A DNA stretch of 64,000 nt from Sipunculus nudus (GCA_026874595.1 CM049313.1:41446659-41510658); one strand, 5' to 3'; counted from the stretch's first letter, positions 23,366 through 36,689 are shown. Translations and numbers: made by a program. Notes: a model not told the origin generated them from the letters alone.

Positions 23366-24084
23366 GTTGTAGAGGTCCTCGGACAAGTCGGGATGCAGCC
23401 GATAAACATTATAAAACATTTATTTGTAGAATATAACTTGATACAGGCATGAACATCGATGGTATTTGATAATAATAAGTTGACCCGTATGAGCCGGACT
23501 TCTGAATGGCTCCAAGTCTGACCCTCAACTGACTCGGCCTCGGCTCTCTACTAGCCGGCCGCTACACCTGATTGCAATTAGCAGCTGAGATGGCATCGGT
23601 ACCTTGATAATTAGAGGAGGCGTGGACATGACTAAAGGTATAGGAAATAATCTTAATTAGACTGTTGTGAACAGATTGTGGATGATAGTAACTCGAAGTA
23701 TTGTTAAGTAAACTGCATGGGGTCTATCTCAATATATAATACAGGTTTCAATGTCGCATTAGTGTCAGCGTTTAAATATGCCTGAATGATGTAATATACC
23801 TTTTACAATGTGTTTGAATAACTACTGGTCCTGACATTATGAATTACAACGAAATACTATACTAAAATATAACATTAAAATATATAGAATACATGCGAAA
23901 TATTACAATAAAATATACCATTAAAATATATAGAATACATGTAAGAGTTGATACTCTACACAGTGAGCTTATGCGATGGTTTGGCGTCGTCCGGTGTCCT
24001 TCGGCCGTCGTCCGGCGTCTGTACGTTAACCCATACTATCTTGAAAACGTTAACCCATACTATCTTGAAAATGGCAAGAGTTGG
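23366..24084 (+). other. Unclassified repeat-like segment
   Basis: It has a higher-GC patch (CTCTACTAGCCGGCCGCTACAC near 23547) and a duplicated 20-mer-like block (AATATACCATTAAAATATAT, AACCCATACTATCTTGAAAA) near 23890 and 24030. An LTR remnant is possible but no matching partner was found. No coding sequence is supported. Confidence 0.35.
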
Positions 24085-24972
24085 CATCAACAGCAGCTGC
24101 GCCCTCATTTTTGGTTGACCTCTAACCTTTCCTCGCTGCCCAGCGTCCATTTGTGCGTCTGTTTCCACTCATAAACCCACATATCTCATATCTTTTCCCC
24201 CTGAAATTTTGCAGGTTTATACATCCTGGACAGCTTTCTCGATTTTATGACAGGTGGCGCCACCTACATTCAGGTTTACTCTTCAGACATCCAAGCTCAT
24301 ATCTCGGGAACCATTTTACTGATTGGCCAAAATTTTGCATGTGTATAGATCTCACATAGCTCTTCATCATAGGCAAAACTGGTGGCGCCACCTGCAATCA
24401 CTTATGCACAGCGTCGATCTGTTCATCTGCCTTTGGATAAAATCATTCATATCTTAGAAGTGGTTTGACTTATCAACCTGAAACTTTGCAGGTTTATACA
24501 TCCTGGACAGCTGTCTTGATTTTATGACAGGTGGCGCCACCTACATTCACGTTTACTCTTTAGACATCCAAGCTCATATCTCAGGGACTGTTTGACCGAT
24601 TGGGCCAAAATTTTGCTTGTGTATTGATCTCACATAGCTCTTCATCATAGGCAAAATTGGTGGGGCTACCTGCAACCATTTTGCACAGCATCCATCTGTT
24701 CATCTGCCTTTGGATAAAATCACTCATATCTCAGAAGTGGTTTGACTTATCCACCTGAAATTTTGCAGGTTTATACATCCTGGACAATTTTCTCCATTTT
24801 ATGACAGGTGGCGCCACTTACATTCATGTTTAGGCTGCAGACATCCATGCTAATATGCAACACACCTAACTCTATTCCCCTTGCCACTTAATCCATGCCT
24901 TACTTCACACGTCCCACTCTTGATTTCTGTGGATACACATATATAGTCACTTGTCGACTACCCATATTCTAG
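24085..24972 (+). mobile_element. Helentron-like element, family H2, 5'-truncated
   Basis: The body contains three GGTGGCGCCACC-type units. The 3' terminus has TAGTCACTTGTCGACTA (stem TAGTC/GACTA) followed by CCCATATTCTAG. The usual start hairpin is missing. Confidence 0.6.
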
Positions 24973-25651
24973 TTTTAAAATGTCCTAGTCTGAAACTTTC
25001 AGGTCCGAAAGTCTATTTTGCTGATATCATAATGACTAAGGTAGATATGCAGGACTTAAGAGGATCAATATCAAATTTTAAAAATAAACCTCCATTCATA
25101 CTCCCAAACTTTGCACAGATTGCATTAGGCCTGTAGGCCTTGTTTCCAATTTTTTACACATTTTCTCTATTTTGAGACTTTCATAGAAGTGGTAGTCAGT
25201 TAACAGGGCACAATTCTTAACCATTAGACCTAGAATCATCTACCTCGAGATCCAGGGAGCTCCATGAAACCTGAAATAATGTCACTGTGACCTATATATT
25301 CTGCAAGCTGTGTGAAAGAACATGATTTTAACATTCTGTTAGTCAGATGAGTACAAATGGTAGCAGCTGGGTGTAGAATAGGGTCAATGTAACTCAAATC
25401 TAAGATCTATTGGCAAAATGCATGATTTTGTGCCATCTGGGAGTCATGTTACCCATTGTTCAAGGTTCCTATTCAGCTGAGCGTTTTGGCCATTGTTTAA
25501 CTTTTCTCCCTTCAAAAGAAGTATGAAAATATAGCCATTTCATATCATGGTTGATTATTCCTAAAAACAAGGGAATTACATGAGTGCCAATTGGTGCCTT
25601 GGAGTTGAAGAAAACTTATTATTGTTCACTATTACTCAAACTAATTGTGTA
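24973..25651 (+). repeat. Interspersed repeat segment related to 62810-62990
   Basis: The text from 24973 to about 25150 (AAAATGTCCTAGTC, GACTAAGGTAGATATGCAGGA, GCATTAGGCCTGTAGGCC) reappears inverted at 62810-62990. Part of it is also at about 18395. The rest of the stretch shows nothing. Confidence 0.5.
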
Positions 25652-25818
25652 TTTTTAGCTCAGCTGACTATAATTCATCTGAGCTAAAGTTGTGGTCCTT
25701 TGTCCATCGTCAATCTGGCTGTCCATCAGATAACAGGGCACGGTTTGAAACCATTGGAACTACAAATCCAAAATTTTGCATACAGTTAGATATTCCCAAA
25801 ATCTCCTACCATACAGAA

Positions 25819-28800
25819 CAAGGGACCCATGGGTCACGGCGCTCAGCTGATCGTGATTGTACTATAAATGTTTCTCCACTGTGATACTATATGGAGTCGA
25901 TAAAGCTTATGAATATCATGGACATGTTGGGCTATTATAAAGGAATGTAATGTAATATGTGAGTAAATGATAAATGAAATTACCTGACTGATGGATTAAT
26001 AGAGACAAATATAGTGGTTTATTTTTTATTTATTTAGGAGGGGTTGAAAATTGTGATATATTTGAGCAAATATGAATGCAATGACAGCAGTAATAAGCAG
26101 TAGTAGAATGATGATAAGGCTATTTGTTGAAGGATCTAAAGTGTATGGTAGTCTGCAAGCTTTCAATTTGACAGATATGATGTTATGATTAACTATGCTG
26201 ATGAAGTGATTTATGAATTTGTGACTGTATGACACAATATCTCTTTAGTCTTGACAAGGTACATTATTGTGATGCCCACTATGTCTACATATTACACAGT
26301 ATTGACATAATTTCTGGCATGTACATAGGTACCTATGGACGTATAGTTATACAAAATATTAAAGTATGAATATATCTGATTCATCTTGTTCTTGCTTACT
26401 GAGGCTGACTTTGGGATGGGGTTCGGAGAAGGGAAAAGTGAGGGCAGCACGAAGATGGATGTAGAAATATTCCATTGTAATGTTTTTCATTTATATAAGA
26501 ATATGAAAAGCTAAGAGGAAAGGGACCCTCCTACTTCGTTATAGTAAAGTTCTAAATATATGATTGCAAACTAATACTCTGACAAGACTGTCATGAAGAA
26601 AAACAGTAAAATTTTGAGATACTGTGATGCATATGAAAATTTACAGATGGACAGGCAAGTGGACAGAATTGACTAATACCTTTATTTCACTTTCAAGGAA
26701 ATAATGCATTTAAGTTTATATATAATCCTATTTTTTTTAAGCATATCCACTTTTCCATTAAGAATTTTTTATCTGAATCATTTTTTTTATTTACAGGTTT
26801 TATAAATTTTTAATAAAAAAACCTGAAAATATAAGTTAAAATATTAGAATTGTTGCAAAAGTTGCAATCATTATATATACAGAGTAAAAAACTGAAACTA
26901 TAAGTTAAAATATTAGAATTGTTGAAAAAGTTGCAATCATCATATATCCAGAGTGTAGCTCATATTGGGTCATATTATGCATACACATATATTTTATTAT
27001 TTTTAAATCATAAATGTTTAAACTGAATATAAAAGAAAATAATGCGACAACATGGCATCTACAAGAATATTCCTTGAATCACTATTAAAAAGTTTTGCAC
27101 ATTGGAGTTTTCAGTACATGCTTAATTTTATTCACCAAAATAAAATAAAGGTAATTTTGATAAAATAAAACATCTTTTCAAATAAAGTATACACACTGTT
27201 GGTTGAATGAGGGACAAACAATATCATTGTGCTAATTACTATCCAAGTTTTAATTTATTTCTGGAATTAATAGTCAATTTCACACCTGGTGAAGTTTTTA
27301 CTCTTCTGAAGTAAGGAATTACTTATCTGATGAACATCCACACTTTCATAACAATACACCACTTTGTGGACACAATTAAATGTACACTTTAATCATTGTA
27401 ACCCTGGTGGTACAATACAAAATCTAAAATGTAGTATAACCTAGAATAAGAATGAATCAAATACAGAAAATAATAATATTCATTTAGTTTATGCACCATC
27501 TGGGGGGGAGGGGGAGTGCAGGGCAGAGGGGAAGCCTGCTGGTAGTGGCCAGGCTGACCCAAGGCAAGCTGCCTGGGATGGGTTACATAATGCAAGTGAA
27601 GGCTGTACTACTAGGTGGGCTAGATGTAAACAACACTTGACATGGTGTATGAAAACATGAATAAAACTAAAAGCTATTCTTTCCAATCAGTTTCTTTGAA
27701 ATTTCAGATTTTAAAAGATTAAATCCTTATGTATTTATGCTGTGAAAATTAAATCAATAGTGCCAAAGTTGGACAAAATTTAAGGTATTGATTTTTTATT
27801 TATGCTAATAACTTGAAAAATTTGCAAAATTCAGATCTAATTTTGGGTAAACAATTGAATCTTGATTAAATAAAGTTATATTCCTGAAAAAAAGTCTCTA
27901 GGTTCTGCAATTCTCATGTTAGGTGAGTAAATATATTTCTGATTTTTTTAAAAATTGTATTATGTTTTGGCCCATAACTTCAAAATAATACCCAATACGG
28001 ACCTAATTTTTGGTATGTTCATAGAAAATGTATGAAAGAATGTGAATACGATCAAAAACAGATCAGTGGTTTTGATATTAGGCAGCCTTGAAGTGTAACA
28101 ATGGCTTTTTTTGGAAATGGAAAACGGAGTTTTTTTTCCTTAATATTTCAAAGGAATGAAGTCCTAATGACCCAATTTTTGGTATGATAGGAGATTTTGG
28201 GGACATCTAAAATTATGCCAACAGCCTGGGGAGCATAGAGATGTGCACTGAATGACCTACAGTCATCAAAGTGGACTGCTTGACAATGTAAGGGAATACA
28301 ACAAGAGCCTCCCCAAAAATCAATAACCAGCCTAATTTTGCAGCTTTTATTTTCAAATTTCAGTTTTTAACAGATTAAATCCTTATGTATACATGCTGTG
28401 AAAATTAAATCCACAGTACTTGCAGGAAAAAAACGTGCCGTGGCCAAAGTTGGGCAAAATTTAAGGTACCAATTTTATATTTTTGCCAATATTTAAAAAA
28501 ATTTAACAGATTTTGATCTTAGTTTTGGTATACAATTAAATTTTGATTAATTAAAGTTGTATTACTGGAAAAAAGTCCCTACCTTTAATGCTTTTGGTCT
28601 TAAGTGACCAAATATCTTCCTGATTTTTTTACAAAGTCCATTATGTTTGGGCCCATAACTTTTTAAAATTATATAATACTGACTTAATATCTGGCATGTA
28701 CATAGGAACTATACAGAGGAATATTTATGGTAAATATGAAGAAAACCAGATGAGTGGTTTTGATATTAGGCAGTCCTAGGTGTGAAAATAGATTTCTAAT

Positions 28801-29028
28801 AAAAAATTGAGGTTTTTCCTTAATATCTCGAAGGAACAAAGTCCTATTGCCCCAATTTTTGGCATGGTAGGAGATTTTGGGGACATCAAACTGTATGCCG
28901 AATTTCAGATTCGTGTCAAAACGTGCCAGTCTTACGGACGGACATCTGGACAGACAGACGGACGGACAGACGACGGACAATGGACCACGACTATAGCTCA
29001 GATGACTTATAATCAGCTGAGCTAAAAA
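25819..29028 (-). mobile_element. H5 repeat element, inner inverted copy
   Basis: It reads on the minus strand from TTTTTAGCTCAGCTGAT (29028) to TGACCCATGGGTCCCTTG (25819). It shares the poly-C tract and the flanking CAGATGGTGC with the outer copy and with the copy at 1-2368. Insertion is between A and T without duplication. Confidence 0.6.
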
Positions 29029-29837
29029 TGGGTCACTAAGATTTAGTTCCTTTGAGATATTAAGGAAAAACCTCCGTTTTCCATTAAAAACCCATTTTAA
29101 CACTTCAAGACTGCCTAATATCAAAACCACTGATCTGTTTCTGATCTTATTTAGTTTGTTTATTCTTCCATACATTTTCTATGTACATACCTTAAATTAG
29201 GTCATTATTGTGTATTGTGTTGAAGGTATTCGCCCGAACATAATGCACCTTGTAAAAAATCAAGAAATATATTTACTCACTTACCATAAGAATTGCTGAA
29301 GCTAGAGACTTCAGGGATTTAACTTATTAGCTGATAGACCCGGTATACCGGGCTTATTACCAGGGTTGGGGAGATTTATTAACTGAGATGTGAAATGTTT
29401 GCTTATATTTTTATTCTAAAAGTTAACAGAAAATATAGGTTTTCAGTGGGAATCTGTCTCCATAAGACATGTAAAAACATTTTGGCACAAATGCAGAATA
29501 ACTCTGTGAGTAATTATATTTAGATTTTATTCAATTGTTGACCAAAATTAGATCTCTGATTTTTGCAATTTTGTTAGTTATTAGCATTAATAAAAAGTCA
29601 ATATCTTGATTTGATTTTCACAGCATATATACATAAGGATTTAATCTTTTGAAATCTGAAATTTCAAAGGAATTAATTGAAAAGAGTAGCTTTTATTCAA
29701 GTTTAAATACACCATGTCAAGTGTTGTTTACATCGAGCCCACATAGTACAGCCTTCACCTGTGTTATGTAACCCTCTCCAGGCAGCTTGCCTTGGTTTAG
29801 CTTGGCCACTAGTGGCAGGTTCCCCTCTGCCTTGCTC

Positions 29838-29859
29838 CCCCCCCCCCCCCCCCCCCCAG
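29838..29859. repeat. Poly-C tract in the H5 element
   Basis: About 20 C in a row. The inner inverted H5 copy has the matching G-run near 27500. Confidence 0.85.
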
Positions 29860-30865
29860 ATGGTGCTTGGTGCATTAACTAGATGAATGTTATAATTTTC
29901 TGTATTTGATTCATTCTTATTCTAGGGTTTTGCCAGATTTTGTTTTGTACCATCATGGTTACAATGATTAAAGTGCACATTTTTTCATGTCCACAAAGTG
30001 ATGTATTGCTATGAAAGTGTGGATGTTTATCAGATAAGGAATTCCTTACTTCAGAAGAGTAAAAACTTCACCAGGTGTGAAATTGAATATTTATTCCAGT
30101 AATAAATTATAGCTGAGAAAAAAGAATTAGCAAAATGAAATTGTTTGTCCCTCATTAAACCAACGGTGTGTATACTTAATTGATAAGATGTTTTTATTTT
30201 ATCAAATTTACTGAATCTTTTATTTCAGTGAAAACTCCAATGTACAAAACTTTTTAATAGTGATTCCAGGAATAATCTTGAAGGTGCCATGTTGTGGCAT
30301 TGTTTTCTTTTAAATTCAGTTTCAACATTTGTGATTTAAAAATGATGAAATATATATGTATGCATTATATAACCTGATTCGAGCTAAACTCTGGATTAAA
30401 TAATGATTGAAACTTACAATTCTGATATTTTAACTTATATTTTCAGATTTTATTTCAAATTTATAAAATTGTAAATAAAAAAATGAATATGAAGAAAAAT
30501 ATTAATGGAAAAAGTTGATATGCTAAACAAAAGGGTTTAATATAAACTTAAATGCATTATTCCCCTAAAGTGAAATAAAGGTATCAGTCCATTCTGTCCA
30601 CTTGCCTGTCCATCTGTAAATTTTCATATGCATCACAGTATCTCAAAACTTTTACTGCTTTTTTTCATGACAGACTTGTCCGAGTATTAGTTTTGCAGTC
30701 ATATATTTAGAACTTTACTCTTACCAAGTAGGAGGGCCATTTCCTCTTAGCTTCTCATATGCTTATACATATTAAAAACATAACAATAGAAATCAGCATA
30801 TTCTGCATTTGCTAAAATTTCAAACTTCAGCTGATTGCCTTGACCCATGGGTCCCTTGTTTAGTC

Positions 30866-30885
30866 TGTAATATATTTCCTTACAG
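30866..30885 (+). promoter_or_regulatory. 3' splice acceptor of the heptad-repeat gene exon
   Basis: The stretch GTAATATATTTCCTTACAG is a pyrimidine-rich tract ending in CAG. The frame opens immediately after it and stays open to 32570. The H5 transposon ends only 27 bases upstream of the exon. Confidence 0.65.
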
Positions 30886-32570
30886 GGCTCCCTAGTTTTA
30901 ACTACAGATGTGTATATGACTTCCTCAAGAGATGTGACCAGTCATTTCATCAGCATGGTCTTCAGAATGTTCTTCTAAAGCCAATTGGCAAAGCGAAACG
31001 GAGGGCTGCATGCAAGGGGAAGCCTTCACACATCCTTACAAATGACAAGGTTAATGCAGAACACAAACCTATAGAAACCATCAAGGAGAGCTTCTGTGGA
31101 AATAGCTGTTCTAAAGAAATGAATACTGGTGGAAATGGCACCAATAAGCGTAAAATAAAGCTGACAAAGACTCTGTCAGCTACATTCAATAGGCATCAAG
31201 GTAACATAGATCAGTCAACAAAAAAGGTGGAAGTATTACCTGCAAAACCCCGGAAGCCTCAACTGGCAGAGAACAATGTCAAAGAGAACTTCCAAGATTC
31301 AGTTGTGAACCTCCAAGATTCAGTTGTGAACCTCCAAGATTCAGTTGAGAACCTCAAAGATTTGGTTGAAAACCTCAAAGATCCAGTTGAGAACCTCCAA
31401 GATTCAGTTGTGAACCTCCAGGATTCAGTTGAGACCCTCCAAGGTTCAGTTGTGAACCTCCAAGGTTCAGTTGTGAACTTCCAAGATTCAGTTGGGAACC
31501 TCAAAGATTCAGTTTGGAACCTCCAATATTCAGTTGAGAACCTTCAACATTCAGTTGAGAACCTCCAAGATTCAGTTGAGAACCTCCAAGATTCAGTTGA
31601 GAACCTCCAAGATCCAGTTGTGAACCTCCAAGATTTAGTTGTGAACCTCAAAGATTCAGTTGTGAACCTCCAAGATTCAATTGTGAACCTCCAAGATTCA
31701 GTGGTGAACCTCCAAGACTCAGTTGAGAACCTCCAAGATTTAGTTGAGAACCACCAAGGTTCAGTTGTGAACCTCCAAGATTCATTTGAGACCCTCCAAG
31801 GTTCATTTGAGACCCTCCAAGATTCAGTTGAGACCCTCCAGGATTCAGTTCGGACCCTCCAAGGTTCAGTTGAGACCCTCAAAGGTTCAGTTGTGAACCT
31901 CCAAGATTCAGTTGAGAACCTCCAAGATTCAGATGAGAACATTCAAGATTCTGTTGTGAACCTCCAAGGTTCAGTTGAGACCCTCAAAGGTTCAGTTGAC
32001 TACCTCCAAGATTCAGTTGACTACCTCCAAGATTCAGTTGTGAACCTCCAAGATTCAGGTGACTACCTCCAAGATTCAGGTGTGAACCTTCAAGATTTAT
32101 ATGTGAAGACCAACAAATATAAAACCATTTTGCCAGAAAGGTCAGATGTTAAGAGGTCTAAGACACCTGTAGGTGTGACAGGTTTATTCTTTGGGCCGAA
32201 CTTTAAACAAAACCTGAATATAGCCAGAAAATCTGGAGTCTCCACCTCTGCAAAACAGTTTGCAGAAAGAGGTCAAGGGTCAGTTGATGTTCAAAGGTCA
32301 AGTAATAGATACAGTGGGAAGAAGCCAGTTAAAAGAAGAAGAGCAGATAAGAGCACCTTCCACTTGAGACAGTTCCGCACAAGAATAGAAGAAATATTAT
32401 CATCCTCGTCTTGTTCCAAGTCTGCCACATACAAACCAACTCCATCTAAACAGGTTAATCAAAGTGAGAACAGGAATCCACCCACCACCTCTATTGGAGG
32501 CAGGAATGCTTTCCAGCTTCTAATGAATTTGTCACATGGAAAAAAAGTGATTTACCCAAAAAAGTTTTAA
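30886..32570 (+). CDS. Last exon of an unrecognised gene encoding a heptad-repeat coiled-coil protein
   Basis: The open frame starts at the acceptor (phase: two bases, then CTC CCT), not only at the ATG at 31119, and ends at TAA 32568-32570. The N-terminal part (NYRCVYDFLKRCDQSFH, KPIGKAKRRAACKGK) is basic and cysteine-containing. Residues encoded at about 31291-32099 are roughly 39 copies of a 7-residue unit (NLQDSVV/NLQDSVE/TLQGSVE). The C-terminus is again basic (SGKKPVKRRRADKS, a possible nuclear localisation signal). AATAAA occurs at 32571 and 32639. I do not recognise the family. Upstream exons lie outside or were not found. Confidence 0.75.
31291..32099 (+). repeat. Coding 21-bp tandem repeat (heptads)
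   Basis: The unit is GAACCTCCAAGATTCAGTTGT, 21 bp, with the frame kept throughout. Leu and Val recur at alternating 4- and 3-residue spacing, the a/d pattern of a coiled coil. There are no stops or length changes in about 39 units, which suggests selection for an intact protein. Confidence 0.85.
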
Positions 32571-32809
32571 AATAAATAGTAAAACTTTGTTTGATAAGAT
32601 GGGATAGAACTTATCTAGCGAGTTGGTTGTAGCCAATCAATAAAATTATCAGGACCTTAATATTTCCCCTATGGCTCAGATTCATTGGGAGTTTTCAGGA
32701 CACAATAACATGGAGAGATTAAATTATGTTAATTTCCAAAGTGCATAAATAAAACAATTGTAGAATTGTAATTTCACCAATTCGTGCATAAAAATGGCAT
32801 TCAGTGAAG

Positions 32810-33350
32810 GGCACTGAGAATAGTGTTTAGAACTGCAGTCAATGAATGGTGGTGAGCTTAGTGCAAAGAAATGCATTAATGAATACCAACGAGACAAGTG
32901 TCAAGAAATTTATTCATTCAGTGAATCACAAATGATGGAAGTATTAATAAATGTATTATATGAATGGTGCAGATACCAGAGTTAATGAATGCAATCAATG
33001 AATGCTGCAGATACAAGAGTTAAGAAATGCAGCATTGAATGCTGCAGATTCCTATGTTAAGAAATGCATCCAATGAATGCTGTAGACACCAGAGTTAATG
33101 AATGCATTCAATGACTGCTGCAGATACAAGACTTTCAGCAATGCAGTATTGAATAATTTGGATACCAGAGTAAAAAAATACAGTCAGTGAATGCTACAGA
33201 TACCAGAGTTAATGAAGGCATTCAGTGAATGCATGCTGCAGATACCAGAGTTAATGAAGGCAATCAGTGAATGCTGCAGATATCAGAGTTAATGAAGGCA
33301 ATTAGTGAATGCTGCAGATATCAGAGTTAATGAATGCATTCAGTGAATAG
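32810..33350 (+). repeat. Minisatellite, unit about 38 bp
   Basis: The unit is close to GTGAATGCTGCAGATACCAG followed by AGTTAATGAAGGCATTCA. It is recognisable about 12-14 times with growing divergence to the left. It lies 240 bases downstream of the stop of the heptad-repeat gene. Confidence 0.75.
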
Positions 33351-35433
33351 CAAAGAAGTACAATAGTGCTGTGCATTAAGTGATTTGTGTAATACATAAC
33401 ACAAATGTAAAAACAGCTGATCGCTCCTTTATCAACATTGCTATCAGTCATTTCCTGTTTTTATTTAGAGACATACCTTTAATTATATGAAAAGAAAATC
33501 TACAGTTCATGCATATTCAATTTTAAGAACTGGTTAGATGCGTGTGCTTAGGAATGATAAAAGAGGACTCAACTTACTGTTTATTAAGGGTTCTCACTAA
33601 ACTTGTTAAACAAGACTTCAACTCAACAAATCTAGTCTGTTTAGCAGATCATGTATATTTCATTCTCCAGCTGGTATTTTAATACCAAACATTCACTTTT
33701 CATGCATAAATGAATAATGTGTGCTTATGTTTTTGATAATTTAGTTTGTTCACAAATCGTTATTTGCAAATTGTTTTTTATTTTTCTCTTTTATTGACTT
33801 TCTTTTTATTCTTGGTTGAGGTTATTGCGTTCATTGGTAAAGTCAAACACTGTCATTTCATTTTAAGATTTTACTTTATGGTTTATTCTGGTTTGTTTGA
33901 AGTACATGTAATATTGAGTGAGACTGAAGATGTTGGTCAGTTTTGTTGTGGGCCCAGATTATGAAAGTAATTACTTAGTAATGTAAAATAAAAGCCTTGA
34001 TTGTGTGTAATTAAATTGAAAATTGTAGACATTTTATGATTATTTATCTATCAAAAGTATTTCTCAGCAAAATGTTTGCTGGTTCAGGACTTTTTTTGGC
34101 AGGTTTGTCTGTACATTAAGCTGGCTCACCCGGTATTCTAGTGTTAGTGTAACCTAGCTTATGTTTTTCAAAGATACCAGTGTGGGTATTTTCTGATTAG
34201 AATCATGGTTATGTATTGTTAAATTTTAAAAGAATAAAGTAATTTTTAATTATGACCTACACCCTTAGAGTCTGTATGTGTGTGTTTCTGTGTGTATTAG
34301 GGGAGGCGGTGCCAGGTGTGGGTTATGTCAAGGCCTAAACTGTGAGGCGTTTTGTGCAATTAAACATAAATCATTTCCACTGCTAAGATTTGAAAGTCCA
34401 TACTGTAGCAGTGTCTTGGGGCACTACTTAAAGCCAACTATTCACATACCTTTTATATAGAATTATGATTTCTGCATAAATGTTAATGAACACTAGGTTA
34501 TTCCTATTAAGAAATGTTCTTGTAATGCCTCTGTGACAGAAGAATGAACTTGTTTAAGTCTACAAACTGTTGGTAAACAAAGTAATGTCAACAAATGGAA
34601 AAACCATGTAACCTCAGGTTTTTGGTTGTTTAAGTGTAGAAGTTTAAAGGTCACTAGTTGCAAAATTTCCTGCGCAAAGCTCTGGCTTTCTGCCAAATGT
34701 CCTTGTTCAATGTGTTAATTATTCTGGATGCCCCTCACATTATAAACACATGGATATAAACAAAACAAACAGCTTGTGTGCAGTGGGATTGGTGATGTCA
34801 GGCCCCATTCTAATAAAAGGGGTCAATGGATTATCTTTATTTCACAGATGTCAAATGTCAGAATGGACTGGCTTCTGTGGTTAAGGGGAAAAACACTAGA
34901 CTCAAAGCTGGGAGGTTGTGAGTTAAAAAATCAGCTGAGAACAGTGAGATTTTCAGTCTGCTCCCACCATGGCCATGTATCACTTACAAACAAGTGCCTC
35001 TTTGGGGGGTTCCTCAGTGTTATGACCTAGCAATGGGGCTGACACCAGGCCTGGGTGAAACCAGGATGTGTATGTGACTGAACAGTCCAAATAACACATT
35101 ATATCACTGTAACTTGTTTTTTTTAATATAGGCCTGAAATAAGGAAGTGTTTAAGGCATGTAGTAATGTAAATATAAAGTAAAATATGAATAAAATAAAT
35201 CTTTGAAGGTAGTATTAATTTCTTTAATAATTTCATTTAATATTTAAAATGTACAAATATTATATACACAAACACTGCTGCCTTTATAATAAATCTCTAA
35301 ATTCATATACTCAAACAGTCTCCTTCAAACCATGCTGCCATAAAATGTTATGTACAACTTAGTCAAATTTCTGTCTTTGGAAATTTCTTAGTCCATGCAT
35401 AACTGTGGTACATTAATGTGTGGTACATTATAC
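33351..35433. other. Intergenic region between convergent genes
   Basis: AT-rich, with no reading frame carrying a recognisable domain. The left gene is read rightward and the DHX34 gene leftward, so this region must contain both 3' ends. Confidence 0.5.
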
Positions 35434-35588
35434 TCATGGTTTACATGACTTCTTATGTTTAAGTGTCTCTGTAGCGGTGAACTTGTAGTCTGTGTCACAT
35501 GTTGGACAGTGGTAAGGTTTCCGTAAATGTTCCAGTCCATCTGATTGGCTGTCTGCTGACTGGTCCAAGGTAGCGTCTCCAGATAACT
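35434..35588 (-). CDS. DHX34: DHX34 terminal coding exon
   Basis: 155 nt including TGA. Encodes RKPYHCPTCDTDYKFTATE and ends HKKSCKP, the last CxxC...H zinc-like motif of the family. Acceptor CATGTATTACAG|AGTT. Confidence 0.9.
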
Positions 35589-36689
35589 CTGTAATACATG
35601 AATGATACAAAGTCATTTTCCTAATTTTTTTGTTTTGGTCAAATTTTCCCAACTGTTTCTCCAGAATACCAACTTCCATGTTTTGCTTTGTGATATACAA
35701 TTTCAAAGCATAGCTAAAAATAATTTATTACTATCAGAAAAAAATATCTCATGGCAAGAAATTTTCTTGTGGTGGTAAAGAAAATTTTCTTTTGCATTAG
35801 AGTTTTTCCCCATGAGATAAGTTTTCTTGCTATTAGAAGATAATATATAAGATAATATATCTTGTCTTGAGAAAATCTAGTTATATTTTCTTGACATTAA
35901 ACATCTTGCCTGTATATCAAGAAAAAGTATCTTGAGGATTTTTTGTCAACATAAAATTTTCTTTGAGAAGGAATAATCATTTCAAGAAAACTGCCTCTGG
36001 CAGCAAGTACTCATTAACTGCTGTGAAAGTGTGCTTGTGTGACTGAAAATTAACTTTTTATGGGCAATATGGAGCAGCAAAAAGACCAGAACAGCAAATC
36101 TCTCAGGCCTTGTAGGATCTTGTCTATATGCATTTTTTATCATTTATCAAGAATGAGTATGAATATTGGTTTCAGACCTACTTTTATTCAATCGTTTTCT
36201 TCTGTTTTCCTACTTTTTCTACATTGCCACTTTTTTTTGTCCAGTCTTTTCACATGGGTGTACATGCACTACACAAGTATGGGCTAGAGAGGACTGCTAT
36301 ACACACAAATATCTTGACAGCTGACATGTAAGCAAGATTATTCAGACATAATATGATTTATACATTTTTCAAAGTTTTCACAGAGCTTAGTATCCCCGCA
36401 AGTGAAAAGCAACAGTTATAAACAACAAAATAGCAAATGGTAAAATAAAATGAAAAGATAAGTAAAGGAGTGGGGCTAAGGCGGTTTCACACCGGATGCC
36501 TCCGAACGAATATGACACGAACTAATATTTCTGTTGTTCCGATAAAAATTCTGTCACATCGGAAATTTCATTCACACCAAATCTGAACGATATTTATTGG
36601 TTTTTGACCAAGGAATTCTCGTCTCCGAAATTCATATTGGACAGCTATATGAGAAATATATGGGATGCACTGCAATAAAGGCTTTATTG

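Larger units (their letters stand above)
25652..30858 (+). mobile_element. H5 repeat element, outer copy, split by an inverted copy of itself
   Basis: The 5' end TTTTTAGCTCAGCTGAC is followed by a complementary ATCTGAGCTAAA hairpin arm. The 3' end at 30832-30858 is TCAGCTGATTGCC, then the GACCCATGGGTC palindrome, then CTTG. The bodies 25652-25818 and 29029-30858 join to give one continuous repeat of about 2.0 kb. The join (ATACAGAA next to TGGGTCAC) aligns with the uninterrupted text in the inner copy near 28850. No coding capacity is seen. Confidence 0.6.

Noticed and set aside
23366-23960. Solo LTR of another gypsy element
   Set aside because: GC-rich LTR-like text is present but no TG...CA borders, duplication or second copy could be found in the window.
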